Under the pieces are notes generated by a model. The model ran no database searches and was not told where the DNA came from. It saw only the letters and a program-made list of their open reading frames with translations. Made by a program: the position numbers and the translations under genes. From JALYNX01 sp035292685 (GTDB taxonomy: Bacteria; Actinomycetota; Acidimicrobiia; Spongiisociales; ZC4RG35), in NCBI GenBank assembly GCA_035292685.1, contig DATDPP010000026.1:1-64000 (forward strand): 64,000 nt of DNA, given 5' to 3'. This document shows, piece after piece, positions 25,302 through 33,576 of the stretch (the first letter of the stretch is position 1; each line of letters starts with the position of its first letter).

Positions 25302-25810
25302 TCCTCGTCGGTTTCGACCGTGGGTAGAGCCCGGTCCAGTCTCTTGATCGCCTCTTCCTCGTCGATCTCGAGGCTGAAGGCAAGCTCAGAGCTCAAGGTG
25401 AGCCGTGCCTTGGAGAGCATCCGCTTGAGAGCAGGGCTGATCCCCTTGGTCTGTTGGGCGTACGAGAGGTCGCGCACCACCTCGGCGACCTGAAAAATGT
25501 CTCCGGAGGTCATCTTCTCGTTGAGCACCTTGTACCAGCGGCTCCAGTTGGCGCCGGCCTCCTCGGGCTCTCCCTTGAGCGACTTGAGCACGTCTCTCGA
25601 CTTGGTCTTCGAGATCACCGGCCTGATCAGGTCATCGACCTTGTCCAGGGGCACCATCACCGTCAGTTGCTCGGTGGCGATGTCGAGGACGAAATAGTCC
25701 TGCTTCTTGCCGGCGAACTCCTGTTTGACCTTCTTCTGGATGGTGGCGGCCCCATGCTGGGGGTGAACCACCTTGTCCCCTACCGAGTATTTAGATGCGG
25801 CTTGAGCCAT
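25298..25810 (-). CDS. carD: CarD-family RNA polymerase-binding transcription regulator
   Basis: 170 aa from ATG 25810. The frame remains open upstream to 25924, but that stretch lies within disA and is not CarD-like. An N-terminal Tudor-like RNA-polymerase-interacting domain (FSVGDKVV-type start: YSVGDKVVHPQHGAATI) is followed by a helical DNA-binding part with the invariant Trp region (ANWSRWYKVLNEKMTSGD). CarD stabilises open promoter complexes and is essential in mycobacteria. Translationally coupled to ispF. Confidence 0.95.
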   Translation of the reverse strand: MAQAASKYSVGDKVVHPQHGAATIQKKVKQEFAGKKQDYFVLDIATEQLTVMVPLDKVDDLIRPVISKTKSRDVLKSLKGEPEEAGANWSRWYKVLNEKMTSGDIFQVAEVVRDLSYAQQTKGISPALKRMLSKARLTLSSELAFSLEIDEEEAIKRLDRALPTVETDEE

Positions 25811-25841
25811 ATGCGGGAGCGGATAGTACCGGCGGCTGGAA

Positions 25842-26903
25842 TCAATCCAGCCCGGGCTCCCACTCGTGGGCCGAGTCGAGCAGGCGGTCGAAGAATGCCC
25901 TGAGCTGACCGGCCCTGGTCTCACCCACCCCCTCGATTCCGAGGAGGGCCGTCTCAGTGGCGTTGAGGAGTCTGGAAACAGAGCCGAAGTGTCTGATGAT
26001 GTCGTCCCGAACCGGATCGGGGAGCTTGCCCACCTGGGACAGAATCCGAAACCCTCGCGGTTGGGCGGGATCGTCCAGATCGGGGAAGTCCAACTCGGAG
26101 CCGACCAGACTCGGGTCCTCCAGCTCGGGCCCGGTCAAGCCTTCGAGATGCTCGAGGGCACGAGTCACGGTTTTCGACCGCAACGGCCTGAGATAGTCCT
26201 GAAGAATCGCCTTCTTCGTGGAATCGACTCCGGCCATCAGGTCATTGAGCTGGAGGGCGACGATCCGCCCGTCTTCGCCGAGGGTGAGGGCGCGCGCTTC
26301 TACGATCTTGCCGAGCCGGGTCAGGAGCTCGGCCCGTTGCAGGACGGTTACTGCCGAGCGGTGGGTTGCGAGCCCGGTGACCTCGAGACGGGTGAGACGC
26401 ATGTCCGACTCGTTGAGACGGCTGCGCAACCTGTCGAGGCTCTGCAACTCCTGGTTGACGTGAGCGGTCACCTCGGTCGGGGTTGCCAACTCGATCTTCT
26501 GGTCGCCGTAAAAGAGTGTGGCCACCCTCCGCCCCTCGCTCACGGCCACCACCGGCTTGCCGGTCTGGGCAGCCATACGCTCGGCGGTTCGGTGTCGGGC
26601 GCCGGTTTCGTCGGTGGGGATCGTGCCGTCGGGGACGAAATGAACAGCAGCCGCCGTGATGATCTCCCAGTCGTCGTCGAGGACGATCCCCCCATCCATC
26701 TTGGAAAGCTCGGCAAGACGGGCCGGTGTGAATTTGGTGCGCTTCAGGCTGAAACCGCCGGAGCTTGCGGCGTCAACGGCAGCTCCGTCCCCGAGAACGA
26801 CCAAACCTCCCTTGCCCTGCTGGATGATCCGCTCCAGCGCTCTGCGCATCGGGGTCCCCGGCGCCAGTCGCTCCAGGGTCTCGTTGATCGATGGGTCACC
26901 CAC
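25842..26903 (-). CDS. disA: DNA integrity scanning diadenylate cyclase
   Basis: 353 aa. It makes c-di-AMP from two ATP and scans DNA for branched structures. The DAC domain (about 1-145) has the DGA motif as DGG (70-72) and the RHRTAER motif (103-109). A middle helical linker and C-terminal HhH domain (about 300-353: LLGIEGVGETRAGQLRAFFDRL) follow. Adjacent to radA, which restrains DisA in other bacteria. Confidence 0.94.
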   Translation of the reverse strand: MGDPSINETLERLAPGTPMRRALERIIQQGKGGLVVLGDGAAVDAASSGGFSLKRTKFTPARLAELSKMDGGIVLDDDWEIITAAAVHFVPDGTIPTDETGARHRTAERMAAQTGKPVVAVSEGRRVATLFYGDQKIELATPTEVTAHVNQELQSLDRLRSRLNESDMRLTRLEVTGLATHRSAVTVLQRAELLTRLGKIVEARALTLGEDGRIVALQLNDLMAGVDSTKKAILQDYLRPLRSKTVTRALEHLEGLTGPELEDPSLVGSELDFPDLDDPAQPRGFRILSQVGKLPDPVRDDIIRHFGSVSRLLNATETALLGIEGVGETRAGQLRAFFDRLLDSAHEWEPGLD

Positions 26904-26943
26904 AGCGGCAGGCTATCAGTTTGGATAGCCGGCCAGCCCTCCG

Positions 26944-26993
26944 AAATTGGGAGCCACAGGTCCGTATATGACCCCGGCAGGTCCCAATTACGG
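26944..26993. repeat. Dispersed 50-bp palindromic repeat, copy B
   Basis: Arms AAATTGGGA (26944-26952) and TCCCAATTA (26982-26990) flank an inner inverted pair GGTC...GACC. Nearly identical to copy C (59170) over the left 25 bases. It lies between disA and radA, and its right end overlaps the radA stop codon (TAA on the minus strand, 26990-26988). Terminator, REP-like or miniature mobile element are all possible. Confidence 0.85.
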
Positions 26994-28295
26994 GGGGCCG
27001 TTCAAACCGGCCCGCTGCAGTGCCTCCCCGAGACGCATCGACTCTCCCCCCGTCGGGGCTATCCGATGTTCGAGGCCCATCCGATCGAGCTCCTCGACCC
27101 GCCGCGTCTCGAAGGGGATCGACCTGACTTCACCTGCCAACCCAATCTCGCCCCATGATGCGAGTTTGCCGAGCGGGCTGTTGAAGGCGGACGAGGCAAC
27201 CGCGATCGCCACCGGGAGGTCCGATCCCGGCTCATCGAGACGCCAACCGCCGACCACATTGACGAAGACCTCTTGGTCGTACAGGGAGATACCGGCGTGT
27301 CTATGGAGCACAGCGAGCACCTGGTTGACACGGGTCGGGTCGAGACCCCTGATCGATCGGCGGGGCTGGGGTTGATTGGTCGGAGACACCAGCGCCTGGA
27401 TCTCGACCAGGACCGAGCGCCGGCCCTCAACTGCGGGATAGATGACAGTTCCCGGCACCTCCGGCTGCCACCCCTCGAGAAACACCTTTGACGGGTCGTC
27501 CAGCTCGAGGAGCCCGTCGGAGCGCATGTCGAACATGCCGGAGACGTGGGTCGCCCCGTATCGGTTCTTGATGCTGCGCAGCACCCGGAACCCCCGGTCG
27601 GGATCACCCTCGAGGTAGAGGACGACGTCGACCATGTGCTCGAGGAGCTTGGGCCCGGCAAGACCGCCCTCTTTGGTCACGTGGCCGATCAGGACCACGG
27701 CAGTCCCGGTGGTCTTGGCCAACCTCACCAAACGGCTCGCGCTTTCTCTCACCTGAGCCAGGCCCCCGGCTGCCGAAGGGATCTCGGGGACCGACACCGC
27801 TTGGATCGAATCGACGACCAGCAGACGGGGGCGGGTGCGCTCCACCAGCGCCACCAGGGCATCAACGTCGTCGTCGGCCACCAGGGAGATCATCTCGTCG
27901 CCGATCCCGAGCCGCCGGGCACGAAGCGCCACCTGTTGTGCCGATTCCTCCGCACTGGCGATCACCACCGCCAGCCCTCTCTGGGCCACCGCTCCAGCGG
28001 TCTGGAGAAGCAAGGTCGACTTGCCGACGCCGGGCTCTCCGCCAAGCAGGAGAACCGACCCGGGCACGAACCCACCACCCAGGACCCGGTCGACCTCGGG
28101 CCATCCCGTGGGCTCCCTCTCCGATGGCCCCTCGGCTGCCTCGGTCAGGCTCACCGTCCGGGCAGGAGTCACTGCTGCGGCTGCCCGCGTCTGGTCCTCG
28201 ACAAGGGGATCGGCCACCCCGCATTGGGGGCAGAATCCCATCCACTTCGGAGACACATGCCCGCAGGACTCGCATCGAAAAGCCATTAGGGACAC
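26988..28295 (-). CDS. radA: DNA repair ATPase RadA/Sms
   Basis: 435 aa. The N-terminal C4 zinc finger has C8, C11, C22 and C25. The RecA-like ATPase has Walker A GEPGVGKST (86-94), Walker B LLVVDSIQ (about 155-162) and the RadA-specific KNRYG motif. The C-terminal half is the Lon-like non-proteolytic domain. It promotes branch migration in recombination. Start GTG 28295 or ATG 28286 are both possible. The stop codon is contributed by the palindromic repeat. Confidence 0.93.
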   Translation of the reverse strand: MSLMAFRCESCGHVSPKWMGFCPQCGVADPLVEDQTRAAAAVTPARTVSLTEAAEGPSEREPTGWPEVDRVLGGGFVPGSVLLLGGEPGVGKSTLLLQTAGAVAQRGLAVVIASAEESAQQVALRARRLGIGDEMISLVADDDVDALVALVERTRPRLLVVDSIQAVSVPEIPSAAGGLAQVRESASRLVRLAKTTGTAVVLIGHVTKEGGLAGPKLLEHMVDVVLYLEGDPDRGFRVLRSIKNRYGATHVSGMFDMRSDGLLELDDPSKVFLEGWQPEVPGTVIYPAVEGRRSVLVEIQALVSPTNQPQPRRSIRGLDPTRVNQVLAVLHRHAGISLYDQEVFVNVVGGWRLDEPGSDLPVAIAVASSAFNSPLGKLASWGEIGLAGEVRSIPFETRRVEELDRMGLEHRIAPTGGESMRLGEALQRAGLNGPP

Positions 28296-28304
28296 GGTAT
28301 CTGG

Positions 28305-28427
28305 TTACCGATTGCGACGCAGGACCGCCACAATGAGCACCGCCACCACACACACCACAAGAAGGACGCCGGCCAGCAACGAGGCCGCGGTCCAGGGCTC
28401 GTAGGTTCTGACCGCCCACACCAACAT
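28305..28427 (-). CDS. 40-aa single-helix membrane microprotein
   Basis: The frame ATG (28427) to TAA (28305) encodes a short N-terminus with WAVRTYEPW, one long hydrophobic helix (about residues 15-36) and a basic end (RRNR), a positive-inside topology. It ends ten bases before radA on the same strand. A TATTGT -10 candidate ends nine bases before the ATG, suggesting a leaderless transcript. Hydrophobic design and position support coding; there is no ribosome binding site. No family recognised. Confidence 0.45.
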   Translation of the reverse strand: MLVWAVRTYEPWTAASLLAGVLLVVCVVAVLIVAVLRRNR

Positions 28428-28459
28428 GCCCGTGGCACAATACCGGTCCTAGGAGGGAC

Positions 28460-29404
28460 GTGGCTTCACGCGAATGTGATCAGTGCGGCGCGACCGTACC
28501 GCCGGACGAGCAGTTCTGCCCGTCATGCGGCTCGTTCCTGGACCCCCTGGTGCCGGAGCCGTCGGCGAGGCGGGACAAAGTCATCTCGGTGAGCTCCGAC
28601 GGCAACTACGAGGAGTTCAGCCTCGATAACCCGCCCCGGGAGGGACCAAGCCGTGAGAGGAAACCCTCGGGCGGGGGCAACGTCTCTTGCCCCTCGTGTG
28701 GAGCGTCCAACCCCACCTCCAACCGACATTGCCAGGAGTGTGGGGCCAGATTGCGCCAGGGACCGCTGCCGACCGCTCCCCGCCCCGCGGTCCAAGCGAC
28801 GGCGGGCGTCAGGGCTGCCCTGGCGATCAGCGCTCTCCTCTTCGGGGTGGTCGTCGTCGCCCTTCTCTTCAATGTCTTCAATGGCGATGGCAGCTCGACA
28901 TCGACAACCCAGTCCGCCTCCAGCTCCACGTCACCGTCGGTCCAGGAACTCGCGCCCATCGACCCTATTTCGGTCGACTGCACCCCCGATGGCATCGGTT
29001 CCTTCATCTGTGAGAACCTGATCTCGGGGTCTCCCGCGGAGTATCAGGTCACATACGAGGACCTCGCCGAAGGCGAGAGCATTGTGATCCGGCTCACCTT
29101 TCGCCAGCCGATGACCGTCACCGGCATCGAATGGACGAACCTCGAGGACCCGACCCGGTTCAAGCAGAACTACCGGGCCCATGGCATCGTCATGAACGCA
29201 CAAGACGCCCTGACCACCGTCCCCACCCAGCTCGAGGACACCCCCGGCCACCAGTCGATCGCCTTTGCCGCCGTCAACACCACGTGGGTGGAGATCACGA
29301 TCGAGAGCGCCTACACCGCCGAGGTCACCGATGGCAACGTGTTCCGGGAGCTGGCGATCCAGGAGATCACGGTGATCGGCCGCCCTTCCACCCCGGAGGG
29401 CTAA
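28460..29404 (+). CDS. Double zinc-ribbon membrane protein with extracytoplasmic discoidin-like domain
   Basis: 314 aa from GTG 28460, with AGGAGG three bases before it. Two zinc ribbons are formed by C6/C9/C20/C23 and C77/C80/C91/C94. One transmembrane helix (about 117-139) and a Ser/Thr linker lead to an outer domain beginning CENLISGSPAEYQV. This part, with RFKQNYRAHGI and the ending RELAIQEITVIG, matches the NADase-type glycan-binding (F5/8C-like) domain. It probably senses or binds wall glycans outside while the ribbons contact a partner inside; that role is inference. Confidence 0.78.
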   Translation: MASRECDQCGATVPPDEQFCPSCGSFLDPLVPEPSARRDKVISVSSDGNYEEFSLDNPPREGPSRERKPSGGGNVSCPSCGASNPTSNRHCQECGARLRQGPLPTAPRPAVQATAGVRAALAISALLFGVVVVALLFNVFNGDGSSTSTTQSASSSTSPSVQELAPIDPISVDCTPDGIGSFICENLISGSPAEYQVTYEDLAEGESIVIRLTFRQPMTVTGIEWTNLEDPTRFKQNYRAHGIVMNAQDALTTVPTQLEDTPGHQSIAFAAVNTTWVEITIESAYTAEVTDGNVFRELAIQEITVIGRPSTPEG

Positions 29405-29451
29405 CACCATCCGGCTCGGCTGCTAGATCCAAAAGTACCGAAAACCAGCCA

Positions 29452-30738
29452 CTACTCCTTGATGTAGGGCTTGCCGTCGGCGGCGGGCGGGCGAGAGCGG
29501 CCGACGACTCCGGCCACCACGATGATGGTGACAATGTACGGCGTCATCGACAGGAACTCCGATGGGATGGGGGTTCCCAGGATGCCGAGTTTTTGCTGCA
29601 GGGCGCGGGCGAATCCGAACACCAGACCTGCTCCGAGCGCACCCAACGGCATCCACCGCCCGAAGATCATCGCGGCGAGGCCGATGAAGCCAATGCCGGC
29701 GGTGAGGTTCTCCTCGAACCGCGAAACCTGAGACAGGGTCAGGAACGCCCCGCCGAACCCGGCGATGACGCCACCGAGAATCACGTTGCGATAACGGGTT
29801 CGGTAAACGTTGATGCCGACGGTGTCGGCGGCCTTGGGATGTTCCCCGACCGAGCGCGAGCGCAGGCCCCAACGGGTGTAGAAGAAACCGAGATGAAGCA
29901 CGATCGCCAAGATGAACGTGGCGTAGACGAACATGCTGTGGTCGAAGAACATCGTCCCGAGCACCGGGATGTCGCCCAGGATTGGGATCTTGAGTGACGG
30001 GAAGCTGCCGGGCGTGTTCAGATCCTGCGCCTCGGAGAGGACACGCCGGGCCAGAAAAGAGGTGAGACCCAGAGCGAAGATGTTGATGACCACCCCAGCG
30101 ATGATCTGATCGACACGGAACTTGATGGCCAGCACCGCGAGTACCGCACCGAGGATGGCCCCGGTCAGCATGGCACCGATCAGACCAGCCCAGATCCCCC
30201 ATGCCGAACCCATGATCGTGCCCACGAATGCAGCCGTGAGCAGCTGCCCTTCGATGGCGATGTTGATGACGGCAACTCTCTCGCACATCAGTCCGGTGAG
30301 AGCACCGAGGGTCACCGCCACCGACAGGATGACGGTCGAACGAAGCATTCCCACGAGGCTGAACGAGTTACCCGCTGCGGCCCACGTCAGAAAGGCCAAG
30401 GCGAGCAGACCCAAACCGATGGCTAGCGCCAGATTCGTTCGTTTGAGGTGGGACTTGCGCAGGACGAAGCCACCCAGAAAGGCGAGAATGGCGGACACGA
30501 GGAACGCCAGCCACCTGGAGTTCACCTCCCACGCAAGATCCTGGAACCGCTCGCCCGGCAGCGACAGGTTGAACAAGGAAGTGACCCCGGATTCGACGCC
30601 GAGACCAAACACCCAGAAGACGAATGCCGCGAGAATGACTAGTGCCACCCCGATGACTGTGGCCCGCCGCTCCTCGGATGTGGCCCGGCGGTCGATTGAC
30701 TTCTCCGAGGTCACAGCGGTAGACGTCACCCGCCCCAC
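29452..30738 (-). CDS. Nucleoside/simple-sugar ABC transporter permease (NupQ/YufQ-like)
   Basis: 428 aa with about 9-10 helices in the BPD_transp_2 fold. The block CERVAVINIAIEGQLLTAAFVG and the later ADTVGINVYRTRYRNVILGGVIAGFGGAFL are typical of the BMP-linked second permease. The N-terminus is about 100 residues longer than minimal homologues and holds two extra helices. The start overlaps the upstream permease by 13 bp. Last gene of the BMP operon. Confidence 0.88.
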   Translation of the reverse strand: MGRVTSTAVTSEKSIDRRATSEERRATVIGVALVILAAFVFWVFGLGVESGVTSLFNLSLPGERFQDLAWEVNSRWLAFLVSAILAFLGGFVLRKSHLKRTNLALAIGLGLLALAFLTWAAAGNSFSLVGMLRSTVILSVAVTLGALTGLMCERVAVINIAIEGQLLTAAFVGTIMGSAWGIWAGLIGAMLTGAILGAVLAVLAIKFRVDQIIAGVVINIFALGLTSFLARRVLSEAQDLNTPGSFPSLKIPILGDIPVLGTMFFDHSMFVYATFILAIVLHLGFFYTRWGLRSRSVGEHPKAADTVGINVYRTRYRNVILGGVIAGFGGAFLTLSQVSRFEENLTAGIGFIGLAAMIFGRWMPLGALGAGLVFGFARALQQKLGILGTPIPSEFLSMTPYIVTIIVVAGVVGRSRPPAADGKPYIKE

Positions 30739-31934
30739 CCCGTCGAGATTGTGACTCCGGTTTCCTCTTCCGGCGTTTTGATTCGGTAGATCGCACGCAC
30801 CAACTCGGGCGCAGCAATGAACACGATGACCAAAGCCTGGAGCACGAGCACCAGGTCAACCGGGATGCCCGCGGCCCCCTGCATCTCCCGGCCTCCCGCA
30901 CGAAGCGCGCCAAAGAGAAGACCGGCAAAGAGAACTCCAATCGGATGCGATCGCCCGAGCAAAGCCAATGCGATCGCGTCAAATCCGAGCGTCCCCGCAA
31001 AGCCCGAGATCCCGCGATACGGCTCGAGGCCGAGAACCTGAGTCGTCCCGGCGACCCCGGCCAGCGCCCCCGAGATCGCCATCACACCGACATATACCCA
31101 GGCCACATTCATACCGGCGTAGCGGCCCCCATCCGGGTTGAAACCGACGGCTCGAAACTGAAATCCGATAATGGACCGATACAGGAGCCACCACACGAAG
31201 CCAACCGCTGCCAGAGCGATCAAGAAGCCGATGTTGACCCGGAAATCCCCCAGTGTCGGGAACTGCGCCGAGGGATTGATGGGTTTGGAGAGAGGATCGT
31301 TTCGTCCTGGCGCCTGGAACGCCGATGTCGTCAGCACGTAGTCGACCAAGTACAGGGCTATGAAGTTGAGCATGATGGTGGTGATGACCTCGTGCGCCCC
31401 GGTGCGCGCTTTCAGTAAACCGGCTATGCCAGCCCAGATGGCACCACCGATCATCGCCGCGACTATCGCCAGGGGGATGTGGATTATCCCGGGAAGAGCA
31501 ACGCTGAATCCCACCCACAGCGCGGCCATGCCGCCGATATGCATCTGACCGTTGACACCGATGTTGAAGAGCCCGGCCTGGAATCCGACAGCAACTGCAA
31601 GGCCGGCGAGTATCAGTGGCGTGGCGGCGTAGAGGGTCTCGGTCAGCGCTCGTGGCGAGCCGACTGAACCAATCAAGAGTGCCTTGTATGCGTTGCCGAC
31701 ACCGCTCAACGTCAAGCGAAGTGCTTCCATGGGATCAGATCCCCAGACGCTGAGAGTGTCCAGGTCGGTCAAGGCTATGATCACGCCACCAATGATCAAT
31801 GCTGTGAGGACGGCGAGGGCCGGAATGACGACAGCCCTTCTGAGCGAGGTCCCGACACCGGTGATTCGAGCCTCCCGCTTCCGTGCCGACGGGTCGCTCG
31901 GCCTTCTCTCAGGAGGAGGACCGCTGTCGGTCAT
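30726..31934 (-). CDS. Nucleoside/simple-sugar ABC transporter permease (NupP/YufP-like)
   Basis: 402 aa. About ten helices, with the family block GLFNIGVNGQMHIGGMAALWVG (about 120-141) and RAVGFNPDGGRYAGMNVAWVYV. A polar N-terminal tail of about 35 residues precedes the first helix. The ATG overlaps the stop of the ATPase gene (ATGA), so the three transporter genes are one operon. Confidence 0.88.
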   Translation of the reverse strand: MTDSGPPPERRPSDPSARKREARITGVGTSLRRAVVIPALAVLTALIIGGVIIALTDLDTLSVWGSDPMEALRLTLSGVGNAYKALLIGSVGSPRALTETLYAATPLILAGLAVAVGFQAGLFNIGVNGQMHIGGMAALWVGFSVALPGIIHIPLAIVAAMIGGAIWAGIAGLLKARTGAHEVITTIMLNFIALYLVDYVLTTSAFQAPGRNDPLSKPINPSAQFPTLGDFRVNIGFLIALAAVGFVWWLLYRSIIGFQFRAVGFNPDGGRYAGMNVAWVYVGVMAISGALAGVAGTTQVLGLEPYRGISGFAGTLGFDAIALALLGRSHPIGVLFAGLLFGALRAGGREMQGAAGIPVDLVLVLQALVIVFIAAPELVRAIYRIKTPEEETGVTISTGWGG

Positions 31935-33448
31935 GATGCCTCACTCTCACCCTGGCTGCCCAGCATGGCCAATCCGATCTCGGTAGCTGTTGCCGATCCG
32001 TCGAACTCACCCGCGATCCGACCCCCGAACATCACGAGGATCCGATCGGAGAGCGCCATGACCTCATCCAACTCAGAGGACACGATCAGAACCGCGGCAC
32101 CGTCGTCACGCTTTGCGACAATGCGACCGTGGATGTGCTCAATGGAACCGACGTCGATCCCTCGAGTTGGCTGTGAAGCGATCACCAGAGACACGTCCCG
32201 GTCGAACTCCCGGGCCACTATCACCTTTTGCTGGTTTCCACCCGACAGCTTGGAGACCAAGGTGTCAACGCTCGGAGTGCGCACGTCGTACTCATCGACG
32301 AGTCGCAATGCCTGCTGCCGAGCGGCATCCCAGTCCATCTGGATGCCATTGGATATCGGAGCCTCGTAGTAGGTATCCATGATCACGTTCTCCGTCACGG
32401 TGAACTGGAGGACGAGGCCGCTCTTCTGGCGATCCTCTGGCACGTGAGCAACGTCGCGCTTGTGGATATCCCGAGGAGATTTGATGGTGACGTCTTCGCC
32501 CCGCAGCCGCACGACGCCGCCAAGGGCGGATCGCAGCCCGGTGATTGCCTGGACCAACTCGGTTTGGCCGTTGCCCTGAACGCCGGCGATGCCGACGATC
32601 TCCCCGGCTCGAACCTCGAACGAAAGGTCATCCACCGCCCGTCGGTTGCGATCATCGAGCACAACGAGATGCTCGACCGAGAGCACGACGTCGGTTGGCC
32701 GCGCCTCCTCCTTGTGCACGACCAGGTCGACCGGGCGGCCGACCATCAGCTCAGCGCACTGCTCTTCGTCAGTCTCAGCGGGATCCAACTCGGCAACGGT
32801 CATGCCACGGCGCATGACCACGATACGGTCAGCGATTTCCAGGGCCTCTCCGAGCTTGTGACTGATGAAGATGATGCCCTTCCCATCTGCCTTGAGACTC
32901 CTGACGACCTCGAAGAAACTCTCGACCTCTGTCGGCGTCAGAACAGATGTGGGCTCGTCGAACACGACAAACCGGGCTTCGCGCTTGAGCACCTTGATGA
33001 TCTCGACTCGCTGTTGGACGCCCACGGGGAGATCCTCGATGAGGGCGTCCGGGTCCACATCGAGGCCGTAGCGACTGGAAATCTCTCTGACGACCCGGCG
33101 TCCTCTGCTCTTGTCCAGCCAGCCCAGCTTCTTGGTGGGCTCATCGCCGAGCACGATATTCTCGGCAACTGTGAACACCGGAACGAGCATGAAATGCTGG
33201 TGCACCATGCCGATGCCGGCTGCGATGGCATCAGCCGGCGAAAGCAACTCGAGCGGTTCGCCGTCGATGAGCACCTGACCTGAGGTCGGCGTGTAGAGCC
33301 CGTAGAGAATGTTCATCAGAGTGGTCTTACCCGCTCCGTTCTCGCCGAGCAGGGCGACTATCTCGCCTTCGGCGACGCGAAGGTCCACGTCGTCGTTGGC
33401 GAGCACACCCGCAAACTGCTTTGTGATTCCCTTCAGCTCGAGTTCCAC
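31931..33448 (-). CDS. Nucleoside/simple-sugar ABC transporter, two-domain ATPase (NupO/YufO-like)
   Basis: 505 aa with two ABC domains, as in sugar and nucleoside importers. The first has Walker A GENGAGKTT (about 35-43). The second has a degenerate Walker A (GVQGNGQTE) and a canonical signature KLSGGNQQK, the usual division in this family. The block GMVHQHFMLVPVFTVAENIVLG is characteristic of BMP-linked ATPases. It follows the lipoprotein gene, separated by a strong hairpin at 33515-33541. Confidence 0.9.
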   Translation of the reverse strand: MELELKGITKQFAGVLANDDVDLRVAEGEIVALLGENGAGKTTLMNILYGLYTPTSGQVLIDGEPLELLSPADAIAAGIGMVHQHFMLVPVFTVAENIVLGDEPTKKLGWLDKSRGRRVVREISSRYGLDVDPDALIEDLPVGVQQRVEIIKVLKREARFVVFDEPTSVLTPTEVESFFEVVRSLKADGKGIIFISHKLGEALEIADRIVVMRRGMTVAELDPAETDEEQCAELMVGRPVDLVVHKEEARPTDVVLSVEHLVVLDDRNRRAVDDLSFEVRAGEIVGIAGVQGNGQTELVQAITGLRSALGGVVRLRGEDVTIKSPRDIHKRDVAHVPEDRQKSGLVLQFTVTENVIMDTYYEAPISNGIQMDWDAARQQALRLVDEYDVRTPSVDTLVSKLSGGNQQKVIVAREFDRDVSLVIASQPTRGIDVGSIEHIHGRIVAKRDDGAAVLIVSSELDEVMALSDRILVMFGGRIAGEFDGSATATEIGLAMLGSQGESEAS

Positions 33449-33514
33449 AGCCCTCCCGGATCACCGGCGTGGACCGCACCATAGATCCGTGGCGGGAACC
33501 GCGCCGGACACGCA

Positions 33515-33541
33515 GTGGGACCCCCACAAGGGGGGTCCCAC
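33515..33541 (-). terminator. Strong hairpin between bmp lipoprotein and ATPase genes
   Basis: A perfect 11-bp stem (GTGGGACCCCC / GGGGGTCCCAC) with a 5-base loop lies in the 128-bp gap after the lipoprotein stop. There is no U-run on the minus-strand RNA, so partial termination or mRNA 3'-end protection is likely. Either gives more binding protein than transporter. Confidence 0.65.
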
Positions 33542-33576
33542 TACAACTGTTCGACTATCCGATCAGCCCGGTCGGC

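Noticed and set aside
25811..25924. Longer CarD N-terminus
   Set aside because: The extension lies inside the disA 3' end and lacks similarity to CarD, whose domain starts a few residues after ATG 25810.
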